A DNA stretch of 64,000 nt from assembly GCF_030546935.1 (NCBI RefSeq), contig NZ_JAUOPH010000006.1:124001-188000 (forward strand), read 5' to 3'. A program made the position numbers and the translations under genes. This stretch comes from Marinobacter sp. 2_MG-2023 (GTDB lineage Bacteria > Pseudomonadota > Gammaproteobacteria > Pseudomonadales > Oleiphilaceae). The notes beneath the pieces are model-generated. The model made no database searches, was not told where the DNA came from, and was given only the letters and a program-made list of their open reading frames with translations. Shown here one piece after another: positions 10,277 to 18,022 of this stretch. Within the stretch, counting starts at the first letter, position 1; each line of letters begins with the position of its first letter.

Positions 10277-11432
10277 GCTAAGCGTACGCACTGGGGGGTT
10301 CCCTTCCGGAAAACTGTTCCAGGAAGCCGATGACCTCGTATTCCGTTACAGCGGGACGGCTTCCCCAGACCAGTTCGTTTCACTCACAATGCCTGTGCGC
10401 CGCAAAGATTACATCCACCCGCGCTTGCACCCGGTATTCGAGATGCATCTGCCCGAGGGCTATCTGCTCTCAATCATCAAAAAGCAATTTGCCAAAATTA
10501 CAGAGACCGACGACTTCGGACTTCTCAGATTGCTTGCCCCTAATGTTCGGGGACGCGTTGAATACACGCGCAATGAACAATCTGAAAAGTCGCCCTTGCA
10601 GCTCGATACCCTTCTGCACTCAGATAATCCGGGCCTGTTCGAAGAACTCGTTTCACGCTTCGCTCTGCGCTCTGCACTGAGTGGCGTGCAACCCAAAGTG
10701 CTGGCACAACTTGAGAACAAGGCAACTCTGCGTCTGGATGACTTCATTATTAAGGCCTGGGGCCCAGACTACCCTGCTCTTGCCCTGAACGAATACTGTT
10801 GCATGCTGGCCTGCCAATATGCGGGAATCCCAGTACCGGAGTTCTATCTATCCGACGACGAAGCCCTGTTTATCATGAAACGATTTGATCTCCGTGACGA
10901 CGGAAGCGCGCTGGGCTTCGAGGATATGTGCGTGCTTCAGGCAAAGCAGCGAGAAGACAAGTACCGCGGCAGTTATGAACAAATTGCAAAAACAATAAAA
11001 ACCTTTGTGAGCCCGGAAAACAAACAGGCTTCACTGGAGCAGTTCTTCAAGATACTTGTTATCAGCAACGCGCTGCAGAATGGGGACGCGCACCTGAAAA
11101 ACTTTGGCCTGGTTTATGAGAGCTTCACCTCAGCCAGACTTGCGCCGGCTTACGATATTGTCTGCACCACGGCCTATATCAGGCAGGATATTCCCGCGCT
11201 TACGCTTGCAGGCAGCAAAAAATGGCAAACTCGCAAGCAACTGGAGCGATTTGGGGTACAGGCATGCAATCTGACGGCTTCAAAGGCCAGTGCACTTTAC
11301 GAAGAGTGCCGCCAGGCTCTGGGAAAACTGTCGCCTTACATCGCCACCCGACTTACTCAGAACCCGAACAATGAGCAGTCAATGGTGCTTGAGCACTTGC
11401 AGACTCTTATTGCCAACGAAACCGCGACATAG
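10266..11432 (+). CDS. hipA: HipA-family serine/threonine kinase toxin
   Basis: A 388-residue kinase of the HipA family. In well-studied members it phosphorylates an aminoacyl-tRNA synthetase and halts translation, producing dormancy. The N-terminal domain (about residues 1-100) is the HipA N1 type. SGVQPKVLA is the Gly-rich loop region, ALNEYCCMLACQYAGIPVPE follows, and the catalytic loop is NGDAHLKN with N272 and D274. A metal-binding Asp lies in APAYDI. All key kinase residues look intact, so an active enzyme is likely. The start at ATG 10266 gives an 11-base overlap with hipB; longer upstream frames only shadow hipB. The 3' end overlaps the convergent atl gene by 26 bases. Confidence 0.88.
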   Translation: MGNELSVRTGGFPSGKLFQEADDLVFRYSGTASPDQFVSLTMPVRRKDYIHPRLHPVFEMHLPEGYLLSIIKKQFAKITETDDFGLLRLLAPNVRGRVEYTRNEQSEKSPLQLDTLLHSDNPGLFEELVSRFALRSALSGVQPKVLAQLENKATLRLDDFIIKAWGPDYPALALNEYCCMLACQYAGIPVPEFYLSDDEALFIMKRFDLRDDGSALGFEDMCVLQAKQREDKYRGSYEQIAKTIKTFVSPENKQASLEQFFKILVISNALQNGDAHLKNFGLVYESFTSARLAPAYDIVCTTAYIRQDIPALTLAGSKKWQTRKQLERFGVQACNLTASKASALYEECRQALGKLSPYIATRLTQNPNNEQSMVLEHLQTLIANETAT

Positions 11433-11712
11433 CCACGCGGCCGTTAACCACTTCCACGCCTTCCGCTTGCAGTAAACTGACCTGTTCCTGATAGATCTCG
11501 GAGCCTTCCGGAAAGGCGATCTGGCCATTACTGCGGATAACCCGATACCAGGGCACGGAGTGGCCTTGCGGGAGTTTGCCGAGCGCCCTGCCAATGTAGC
11601 GGGCCTGGCGACCGAGACCAGCCATTTCGGCCACTTGGCCGTAGCTGGCAACCTTGCCCGGCGGGATTGCGAGCACTACCTGCCAGATTTTTTGATCCTT
11701 TCCCGGTTCCAT
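11407..11712 (-). CDS. Alkyltransferase-like protein (ATL, MGMT family without catalytic Cys)
   Basis: A 101-residue protein with the DNA-binding fold of O6-alkylguanine-DNA alkyltransferase: IPPGKVASYGQVAEMAG, then the Arg-finger region ARYIGRALG. The active-site motif PCHRV is replaced by PWYRVI, so the alkyl-accepting Cys is Trp, the hallmark of ATL proteins. These bind O6-alkylguanine lesions without repairing them and hand them to nucleotide excision repair (E. coli YbaZ is an example). The length fits the ATL group. It starts 6 bases downstream of the AmpG-like transporter stop on the same strand, so yajQ, the transporter and this gene may be co-transcribed. Confidence 0.88.
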   Translation of the reverse strand: MEPGKDQKIWQVVLAIPPGKVASYGQVAEMAGLGRQARYIGRALGKLPQGHSVPWYRVIRSNGQIAFPEGSEIYQEQVSLLQAEGVEVVNGRVAMSRFRWQ

Positions 11713-11717
11713 ACGCT

Positions 11718-13127
11718 TTACCCGCTTGCGGCCTGGCCGGCCTCTGCACTGTCGTTACCTGAGTGATCGGGCGCCAAGGCATCCAGCCTGTCACCCTGGC
11801 GAATCATAAACAGAGCGAGAAGAATCGCGGGGATACCCATCAAGCCGGCTACGAGGAAAAACTCTGCATAACCGAAGCCCGCAACAACCATCCCGGAGAA
11901 GCCGCCCAGAAACTTCCCTGGCAGCGTCATCAAGGAGCTGAACAACGCATACTGAGTAGCCGTAAAAGACGCGCTGGTCATGCTCGACAGCCAGGCAATC
12001 AAGGCCACATTGGCAATGCCTCCGCTGAGGTTATCGGCACTCACCACCACCGCAAGTGTGACCAGATCAGGCGGGTACTGGGCCAGAAATACGAACAGAA
12101 GGTTTGTTGCTGCCGTCATGATCGCGCCCACCAGCAAAATCTTCCTTGTACCATAGCGCACAACCAGAACACCGCCGGCCAGCGAGCCGGCAATCGTCAT
12201 GAAAAACCCGAAAATCTTGGTTACGTCCGCAACCTGGGTTTTGCTGAAACCCATGAAATCCAGGTAGAAGGGGTTGGCCATAACACCCATGGCAATATCA
12301 GAAATGCGGTAAACCGCCACCATCAACAGAATTGCAATGGATAGCTCTTTGTAGCGCCGGAAAAAATCCAGGAAGGGCCCTGCTACGGCAGCATAAAACC
12401 ATCCGGCAAAGCGTGCCATTCTCGGGCCCAGATGGGTACGCTTCGCGGCTTCCTGCTCGACTTTGTGGGCGATGTCCTGCGCGATAGAAAAGTGATTTAC
12501 CTCAGGCTCCCGAACAATCAGCACGGTTAAAGCACCCACACCCACCAGAGCAGCCATAACCTCGTAGGACACCTGCCAGGACCAGAACTCCGCCAGGTAT
12601 AAAGCCCCGGCTCCGGCTACCAGAAGAGCCAATCGATAACCAAAGATATAAGTAGCAGCCAGGGCGGCCTGAAGCCTCTCTTCAGCGATCTCGATGCGAT
12701 ACGCATCGATAGCCACATCCTGGGTTGCAGAGGAAAACGCCACCAGCAGCCCACAAAGCGCCATGGTTTCAGGCACCGCGATGGCGTCTACATGGGCCAT
12801 CAGATACAAACCGGTCGCAATGCCAACCTGCGCCAGCAGTATCCAGCTACGACGCTTGCCCAGCAGCCTGTCCAGTATCGGCAGTTTCAATCGATCAACT
12901 ACCGGCGCCCAGAACACCTTGATGGAATAGGTTATTCCCAACCAACTGAAGAAGCCTATAGTGGCGGTTTCCACACCCACGTCGGCAAGGCGGGCATTCA
13001 GCGTGGAAAACACCAGCAAAAAGGGCAGCCCGGCGGAGAACCCGAGAAACAACAGAGCGATCACCTGCCAGCGAGTGTAGGTGAACAGCGTGTCCCGGAT
13101 CAGGGCCAGGCGGGTGCCGGTAGAAAT
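11718..13127 (-). CDS. AmpG-like major facilitator superfamily transporter
   Basis: A twelve-helix MFS transporter resembling AmpG muropeptide permeases: GFSAGLPFLLVFSTLNARLAD in the first helix and WAPVVDRL and KRRSWILLAQ in the loop after helix 2. AmpG members import anhydro-muropeptides for cell-wall recycling; the substrate here is inferred. The start is unusual. The first standard start (GTG 13064) falls directly at helix 1 and removes the cytoplasmic N terminus usual in the family. In-frame, 21 codons earlier, an ATT (13125-13127) sits 7 bases after a GGAGG site (13135-13139), 15 bases past the yajQ stop. I take the ATT as the start, giving 469 residues; this choice is inference. Confidence 0.8.
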   Translation of the reverse strand: MSTGTRLALIRDTLFTYTRWQVIALLFLGFSAGLPFLLVFSTLNARLADVGVETATIGFFSWLGITYSIKVFWAPVVDRLKLPILDRLLGKRRSWILLAQVGIATGLYLMAHVDAIAVPETMALCGLLVAFSSATQDVAIDAYRIEIAEERLQAALAATYIFGYRLALLVAGAGALYLAEFWSWQVSYEVMAALVGVGALTVLIVREPEVNHFSIAQDIAHKVEQEAAKRTHLGPRMARFAGWFYAAVAGPFLDFFRRYKELSIAILLMVAVYRISDIAMGVMANPFYLDFMGFSKTQVADVTKIFGFFMTIAGSLAGGVLVVRYGTRKILLVGAIMTAATNLLFVFLAQYPPDLVTLAVVVSADNLSGGIANVALIAWLSSMTSASFTATQYALFSSLMTLPGKFLGGFSGMVVAGFGYAEFFLVAGLMGIPAILLALFMIRQGDRLDALAPDHSGNDSAEAGQAASG

Positions 13128-13142
13128 GGTGGTGCCTCCGGA

Positions 13143-13625
13143 TCAGTCGCGGAAATTATTAAACTGCAGAGGGACGTCCAGTTCGGTCTCGCGCAGCAAG
13201 GCAATTGCCGTTTGCAGATCATCCCGTTTTTTACCGGTCACCCGCACCTTGTCGCCCTGAATGCTCGATTGTACTTTCAGCTTGGCGTCTTTGATCAGCT
13301 TCACGATCTTTTTCGCCATGTCGGTTTCAAGGCCCTGCTTCAGCACAAAATGCTGTTTCATCAGCTTGCCGGATTTACTCTCGCCGCTCTCGGAAAGCGC
13401 GCGACCATCGATATTGCGGCTGGCAAACGCCATGCGCAGTATGTCGATCACCTGCTCCAACTGGAATTCCTGCTCGGCGCTGACGGTTACGCCCTTATCA
13501 TCCTGTTCAATGTCTGCATCTACATTTTTGAAATCCCAGCGATTGCCGAGATCTTTTTTGGCTTTATCCACCGCGTTGGTGACTTCGTGCATATCAACTT
13601 CAGAAACAATATCAAAAGAAGGCAT
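13143..13625 (-). CDS. yajQ: YajQ family cyclic-di-GMP-binding protein
   Basis: A 160-residue cytosolic protein of the YajQ family (older name DUF520), beginning MPSFDIVSEVDMHEVTNAVD and ending VPLQFNNFRD, both conserved. Members have two RRM-like ferredoxin folds; homologues in Xanthomonas and Pseudomonas bind cyclic di-GMP and affect transcription. A good AGGAG site lies 10 bases before the ATG. The transporter gene begins 15 bases past the stop, suggesting an operon. Three other genes in the window deal with or resemble cyclic di-GMP signalling (13742, 29036 and 30071). Confidence 0.95.
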   Translation of the reverse strand: MPSFDIVSEVDMHEVTNAVDKAKKDLGNRWDFKNVDADIEQDDKGVTVSAEQEFQLEQVIDILRMAFASRNIDGRALSESGESKSGKLMKQHFVLKQGLETDMAKKIVKLIKDAKLKVQSSIQGDKVRVTGKKRDDLQTAIALLRETELDVPLQFNNFRD

Positions 13626-13741
13626 GGTCGTTATTCTCCTGGACCTGTAGCGAGTATACTGTCGGCTTTAGAAATTGTGGCAAGCATATCAAGCCCCGGT
13701 AATCATCGCATCTGACAATGGACTGTAAAAAGTAGACAAAC

Positions 13742-14713
13742 ATGCCAAATCTGGACCTTCCAATACTTGTAGTCGACGACGCGAAATTCAGCAGTATGGT
13801 GGTTGGCCGTACTCTAAAGAATGCCGGTTATCGCGACGTACGTATCGCCAATGACGCACCGGCGGCCCTCAAGCTTATCGAACAACGCCCGGTAAGCGTG
13901 CTGATTGCAGACTGGCTGATGCCCGAAATGGACGGGCTGGAGCTCACCGATCAGGTACGCCAGCAGGATGAGCAGAAAAACCACTACACCTATGTAATGC
14001 TGCTGACCGCTCGGGAGAGTGTGGAAGCTCTCGCAGAAGCGTTCGACCGGGGCGTAGACGATTTTGTCTACAAATCCGACATGAGCAAACAGCTGATCCC
14101 AAGGATTTTCGCTGCCGACCGAATGGCAGATCGACAGAACACACTGCTGCGTGCCAACGCCCTGTTGATCGAGAACAACCGGGAACTGGAATCCAGCAAC
14201 ATCATCGACCTTGAAACCGGTCTTTGCAACAACCGCTACGGCCGGGACCGGCTAACCAAGATGTTGCGCCATGCCGAATCCCGCGGCGGTGCGTCAGCTT
14301 ACGTGCTCTGTGGCATCCGCAACTGGCAGGAACTCAAACGCAAGCACCCGCCCGCCATTATGAATGAATTGTCAGTGGGCATTGCACGCAGGCTAAGCAC
14401 CCTGATTCGCCCCATCGATGTGCTATGCCGGGTCGGCGACAATCAGTTTGCGATCATTTCCTACTTCCCGAACAGCGACCACTGTACAACAACCGCCTTT
14501 CGCCGGGTGTTTGATGGCATTAACCACAAGGCCCTGAAAACCACCGCGGGGTATATTTCTGTCGAAGCCGGCATGGTGCTTTGCAAAGCCGACGCCCAGA
14601 ACGGAACGCCCTCCATTCAGGATATGGAACGGGCCTCGGTAAATGGCCTGGTGGATGCCTATGAAACCCGCCGGTTTACCGAGACCGCACCAGAGATAGG
14701 CATGAGCGCCTGA
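13742..14713 (+). CDS. Response regulator with degenerate GGDEF output domain
   Basis: A 323-residue two-domain protein. Residues 1-125 form a receiver domain with acidic pair D12-D13, phospho-acceptor D57 in IADWLMPEMDG, the conserved Thr in LLTARE and Lys in VYKSDM. The rest aligns with a GGDEF domain: DLETGLCNNRYGRDRLTKML is the start of the fold. The signature is VGDNQ rather than GGDEF, and the metal/substrate residues around it are poorly conserved, so diguanylate cyclase activity is unlikely. Degenerate GGDEF domains can serve as c-di-GMP or GTP sensors or protein-interaction modules. No cognate kinase is nearby. It is divergent from yajQ. Confidence 0.85.
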   Translation: MPNLDLPILVVDDAKFSSMVVGRTLKNAGYRDVRIANDAPAALKLIEQRPVSVLIADWLMPEMDGLELTDQVRQQDEQKNHYTYVMLLTARESVEALAEAFDRGVDDFVYKSDMSKQLIPRIFAADRMADRQNTLLRANALLIENNRELESSNIIDLETGLCNNRYGRDRLTKMLRHAESRGGASAYVLCGIRNWQELKRKHPPAIMNELSVGIARRLSTLIRPIDVLCRVGDNQFAIISYFPNSDHCTTTAFRRVFDGINHKALKTTAGYISVEAGMVLCKADAQNGTPSIQDMERASVNGLVDAYETRRFTETAPEIGMSA

Positions 14714-14753
14714 GCAGGCAAACAATCCGTAACACTGAGACACACATCTCGCA

Positions 14754-14782
14754 CAGACACAGCGCAGCGTACAGCCTATTCT
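14754..14782 (+). promoter_or_regulatory. Possible sigma-70 promoter of the candidate sRNA
   Basis: CAGACA (14754-14759) and TATTCT (14777-14782) are separated by 17 bases; each matches the consensus at 4 of 6 positions. Transcription would begin near 14789, exactly at the left arm of the long hairpin described in the ncRNA entry. The boxes are only moderate, so this is a suggestion. Confidence 0.4.
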
Positions 14783-14788
14783 GAGATT

Positions 14789-14925
14789 GTGGATTCAAGC
14801 AGTATCCCCCATGGCGGAGGAGCCGTGTTGTACCTCCGCCGCCAAATGGGGAATCCACCGAATTAACGAATTTTTCAGGCACTTTCGTTGTTCTTTTTTG
14901 GCCAGCTCGATAGCTGGCCTTTTTG
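14789..14925 (+). ncRNA. Candidate structured small RNA, unnamed
   Basis: The 305-base gap between the response regulator and the AraC gene holds a long nested stem: GTGGATTC (14789-14796) pairs with GAATCCAC (14851-14858), CCCAT (14808-14812) with ATGGG (14846-14850), and GGCGGAGG (14813-14820) with CCTCCGCC (14833-14840). About 40 bases later comes a perfect intrinsic terminator. A moderate promoter places the 5' end at the first stem. The transcript would be about 135 bases. The inner stem hides a GGAGG sequence. I recognise no known RNA family; it could also be a structured 3' UTR of the upstream gene. Confidence 0.45.
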
Positions 14926-14930
14926 TTTTT
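14900..14930 (+). terminator. Intrinsic terminator
   Basis: A perfect 8-bp stem GGCCAGCT / AGCTGGCC with a 4-base loop is followed by TTTTTGTTTTTT on the plus strand. It ends either the response-regulator transcript (187 bases upstream) or the candidate small RNA. Confidence 0.85.
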
Positions 14931-15018
14931 TGCTTCCCCGCAAATCCCTCTTTTAAAGTCGCTCGGCACAACATTCGTTATACTCCCGCTATAACATCCA
15001 AAAAATTGTGCTGTATTC

Positions 15019-16053
15019 ATGAAAAACCTTGGAACCGCCTCCGTCGCCGCCCTTCGTCAATACGTTCGTGCGGCCGAATCCGCAGGCACAGATACCTCTG
15101 CCCTATTTGCACAGGCTAACCTGGATCCGAACATTCTGGATTCTGACGACGGCCGTATTGATGGTGAACAGTTCCAGCACTTTATCCGTTTGTTGTGCGA
15201 ACTCACCGACAACCCGATTCTCGGGCTGGAGACCGGCGACTTCGTGCAGCCGGGCTCCTACAGCGTGCTGGGTTATATCACCATGAGCTGTGCCACCCTG
15301 GGGGAAGCCGTTGCCAGAATAGCGCCGTTTGAAAAACTCGTGGGCGACATGGGCACAACCGGGCTGGCCATAGCTCAGGGCTCAATCACACTAACCTGGA
15401 ACTGCAACTACGATGACCCAGTGGTTCGACCACAGGTGATCGATAACGTATTCGCCTCTTGGGTGAACTACGCTCGCTGGTTAGCAGACGATACTGAAGC
15501 CTCTCCTACCAGCGTTCGCCTGCAACGGGAATTGCCCGGCGTCGAGCTGGAAAAGGCCTATCGCAACCGCTGGAACTGCCCGGTTCAGTTTGGCGCAGAC
15601 GAAGATTCCATAACGCTCAAACAAGATTTACTGGACACTCGCCTGCGCCAGCCCGACCCCATGCTGCGCAAAACCCTGGAAGCGCATGCCCTCACCCAGC
15701 TGGCCTCACTGGATACGCTGGATACAGACACCGACCTTACATCCCAGGTAAAACACAGCATTCAGCACCAGCTGACGCAGGGCATCACCCGGCAAGACAT
15801 GGTGGCGGACGATCTGGGAATGACAAGCCGAACCCTGCAGAGGAAGCTGAGCCAGGAGGGCGTTTCCTATCAAAAGCTGCTGGATGAAGTTCGTCAGAAA
15901 ATGGCGGAGGATTACTTACTAAACAGCGACTTGAGCATCCCGGATATAGCACTAAGGCTGGGATACAGTGAAACCACATCGTTTCACAGGAAATTCAAAG
16001 CGGTTACAGGCCAAACACCCGGAGAATTCAGACAAACAAAAACTGGCAACTAG
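15019..16053 (+). CDS. AraC family transcriptional regulator with Arabinose_bd-type sensor domain
   Basis: A 344-residue regulator. The N-terminal about 200 residues match the AraC ligand-binding domain found in OruR/ArgR-like regulators of pseudomonads (GSYSVLGYITMSCATLGEAVARIAPFEKLVG). The C-terminal about 90 residues hold two helix-turn-helix motifs: DMVADDLGMTSRTLQRKLSQ and IPDIALRLGYSETTSFHRKF. It ends with the family signature FKAVTGQTPGEFR. The ligand cannot be predicted. Neighbouring argG is convergent and separated by a repeat element, so it is not an obvious target. Confidence 0.92.
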   Translation: MKNLGTASVAALRQYVRAAESAGTDTSALFAQANLDPNILDSDDGRIDGEQFQHFIRLLCELTDNPILGLETGDFVQPGSYSVLGYITMSCATLGEAVARIAPFEKLVGDMGTTGLAIAQGSITLTWNCNYDDPVVRPQVIDNVFASWVNYARWLADDTEASPTSVRLQRELPGVELEKAYRNRWNCPVQFGADEDSITLKQDLLDTRLRQPDPMLRKTLEAHALTQLASLDTLDTDTDLTSQVKHSIQHQLTQGITRQDMVADDLGMTSRTLQRKLSQEGVSYQKLLDEVRQKMAEDYLLNSDLSIPDIALRLGYSETTSFHRKFKAVTGQTPGEFRQTKTGN

Positions 16054-16061
16054 CCTAGAAC

Positions 16062-16172
16062 GACCAAGGCCGGCACAGACTCCCAGAAACGTGGAGCGCC
16101 AGGGATGGCGCGACCGAGCCCTACATGGATGTATTCACGGGCGTTTTCTGGGAGTCTGTGCCGGCCTTGGTC
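16062..16172. repeat. Inverted-repeat element with 28-bp perfect arms
   Basis: Two perfectly complementary 28-base arms (16062-16089 and 16145-16172) enclose a 55-base loop that itself contains a small hairpin (GCGCC, loop AGGGAT, GGCGC). It sits between the convergent araC-family and argG stops. The loop sequence resembles intergenic repeats that I recall from Marinobacter, Halomonas and pseudomonads, but only one copy is in this window. It lacks a T-run, so it is not a standard terminator, and it encodes nothing. Confidence 0.8.
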
Positions 16173-16189
16173 AGACTCAAGTTCAAACC

Positions 16190-17401
16190 TTAAAGCTTGC
16201 GGCCTTTACCAGCGGCAATCCGCAGGCGCAGAGCGTTCAGCTTGATAAAGCCTTCTGCGTCTTTCTGATCATAAGCACCGTGATCCTCTTCGAAGGTCGC
16301 GATGGTCTCATCGAACAGAGAGTCATCAGACTTACGGCCAACCACATCAACGTTGCCCTTGTAAAGCTTCAGACGAACGGTTCCGTTCACGTATTCCTGA
16401 GTCTGATCAATCAGCGCCTGCAGAGCTTCACGCTCTGGCGACCACCAGTAGCCGTTATAGATAACCTCGGCATAGCGCGGCATCAGGCTGTCTTTCAGGT
16501 GTGCTACTTCACGATCCAGCGTAATGGACTCGATGGCACGGTGGCCACGCAGCATAATGGTGCCGCCCGGTGTTTCATAACAGCCACGGGACTTCATGCC
16601 CACGTAACGGTTCTCAACAATGTCCAGACGGCCGATACCATTGGCGCCAGCAACCTTGTTCAGGTTTTCCAGCACTTCGTGTGCTTTCATTTCTTGCCCG
16701 TCAATGGCAACAATGTCGCCCTTGCGGTAGGTCAGCTCAACGTAAGTCGGCTCGTTCGGAGCCGCTTCCGGAGACACACTCCAGCGCCACATATCTTCCT
16801 CGGCTTCAGACCAGGGATCTTCCAGGTTCATGCCTTCATAGGAAATGTGCAGGAGGTTGGCATCCATGGAGTAAGGCGATTTGCCCGGCTTCATATCTAC
16901 CTGAATATTGCGCTCTGCGCAGTACTGCAGCAGCTTTTCACGGGAGTTAAGATCCCATTCACGCCAGGGCGCAATCACTTTCACACCCGGTTTGAGTGCA
17001 TAGGCACCCAGCTCGAAACGAACCTGGTCGTTGCCCTTACCGGTAGCGCCGTGGGAAATGGCATCCGCACCGGTTTGATTGGCAATATCGATCAAACGCT
17101 TGGCAATCAGAGGGCGGGCAATGGATGTACCCAGCAGGTACTCACCTTCATAGATGGTATTCGCACGGAACATCGGGAACACGTAATCGCGAACAAATTC
17201 CTCGCGCAGATCCTCAATGTAGATTTCCTTAACGCCCAAGGCTTCCGCCTTTGCCCGCGCCGGCTCAACTTCCTCGCCCTGGCCAATGTCGGCAGTAAAG
17301 GTTACCACCTCACAGTTATAGGTATCCTGCAACCACCGAACAATAACGGAAGTATCCAGGCCACCGGAGTAGGCCAGAACCACCTTTTTAATATCAGACA
17401 T
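16190..17401 (-). CDS. argG: Argininosuccinate synthase
   Basis: A 403-residue cytosolic enzyme that joins citrulline and aspartate with ATP to form argininosuccinate, the penultimate step of arginine synthesis. The N-terminal ATP pyrophosphatase loop is [12 protein letters not shown], the central [14 protein letters not shown] binds substrate, and the C-terminal domain contains [17 protein letters not shown]. The length equals that of the type I family. It is monocistronic here. The upstream 150 bases contain a TACAAT-like -10 at 17452-17457, but no good -35. No ARG box was recognised. Confidence 0.98.
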   Translation of the reverse strand: MSDIKKVVLAYSGGLDTSVIVRWLQDTYNCEVVTFTADIGQGEEVEPARAKAEALGVKEIYIEDLREEFVRDYVFPMFRANTIYEGEYLLGTSIARPLIAKRLIDIANQTGADAISHGATGKGNDQVRFELGAYALKPGVKVIAPWREWDLNSREKLLQYCAERNIQVDMKPGKSPYSMDANLLHISYEGMNLEDPWSEAEEDMWRWSVSPEAAPNEPTYVELTYRKGDIVAIDGQEMKAHEVLENLNKVAGANGIGRLDIVENRYVGMKSRGCYETPGGTIMLRGHRAIESITLDREVAHLKDSLMPRYAEVIYNGYWWSPEREALQALIDQTQEYVNGTVRLKLYKGNVDVVGRKSDDSLFDETIATFEEDHGAYDQKDAEGFIKLNALRLRIAAGKGRKL

Positions 17402-17554
17402 GCTTTGTGCTCCAGACTGAACAGAATGGATGTATTGAAAAGAAGAGCGATATTGTACGGGATGGCGGGGGAGTTGGCTATTGGAGGAAAGACCAACGCC
17501 CCCCTCTCTTGGCGGGAGAGGAGCTTAAAGGAGGCGCGTCAGGAAGAAGGAAAA

Positions 17555-17956
17555 TCAGCCAACCTGGGCCGACTGGCCCACCGCCTCTTCCCGAATGCCG
17601 TCCCAACCGCCTTTGATGGAGCGAAGCAGGTCAGCAACTTCGTCCAGCTTGGCAGTATCGTTCCTGGAACTCGCCTCTAGCAAGGTGCGCTCCATATAGT
17701 CATACAAGCCTTCAAGGCGTGCAGCAAGCTCACCGCCTTTTTCAAAATCCAGAAAGCTTTTCAGCCCACCGATAATTTCAATCGCTTTACCAATCAACTT
17801 GCCTTTACCGGCGAAGTCCTTTGCCTGCATACGAGCTTTGGCCATGTTGATACGTTCAAGCGCACCGTTGTACAAAAGCTGAATCAGCTTGTGAGGGTCG
17901 GCGTCGGTGATGCTGGTCTGAGTATTTACCCGTTGATAGGCCTGTAAACCGTTCAT
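17555..17956 (-). CDS. fliS: Flagellin export chaperone FliS
   Basis: A 133-residue cytosolic chaperone that binds the C terminus of flagellin and prevents premature polymerisation. The sequence AYQRVNTQTSITDADPHKLIQLLYNGALERI is the conserved helix 1-2 region, followed by IEIIGGLKSFLDFEKGGELA and the YDYMERTL motif. ATG 17956 is chosen because a GAGG site lies 6 bases upstream; an ATG four codons earlier lacks one. It is 66 bases downstream of fliD, which carries a sigma-28 promoter, so fliD-fliS form a late flagellar operon. Confidence 0.95.
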   Translation of the reverse strand: MNGLQAYQRVNTQTSITDADPHKLIQLLYNGALERINMAKARMQAKDFAGKGKLIGKAIEIIGGLKSFLDFEKGGELAARLEGLYDYMERTLLEASSRNDTAKLDEVADLLRSIKGGWDGIREEAVGQSAQVG

Positions 17957-18022
17957 AATTTGCCTCATTTTCCATTGGCCAAACCAGTCCGGTGACTGGA
18001 TCCGCCTTATAAAATTGGTTTA

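Noticed and set aside
14879-14885. Possible RsmY/RsmZ-like GGA-rich RNA at the candidate sRNA
   Set aside because: Only a few GGA motifs occur, mainly in stems rather than loops, so CsrA/RsmA titration is not supported.
15968-17680. A 570-codon plus-strand frame opposite argG
   Set aside because: It is an artefact of the highly biased codon use of argG on the other strand.
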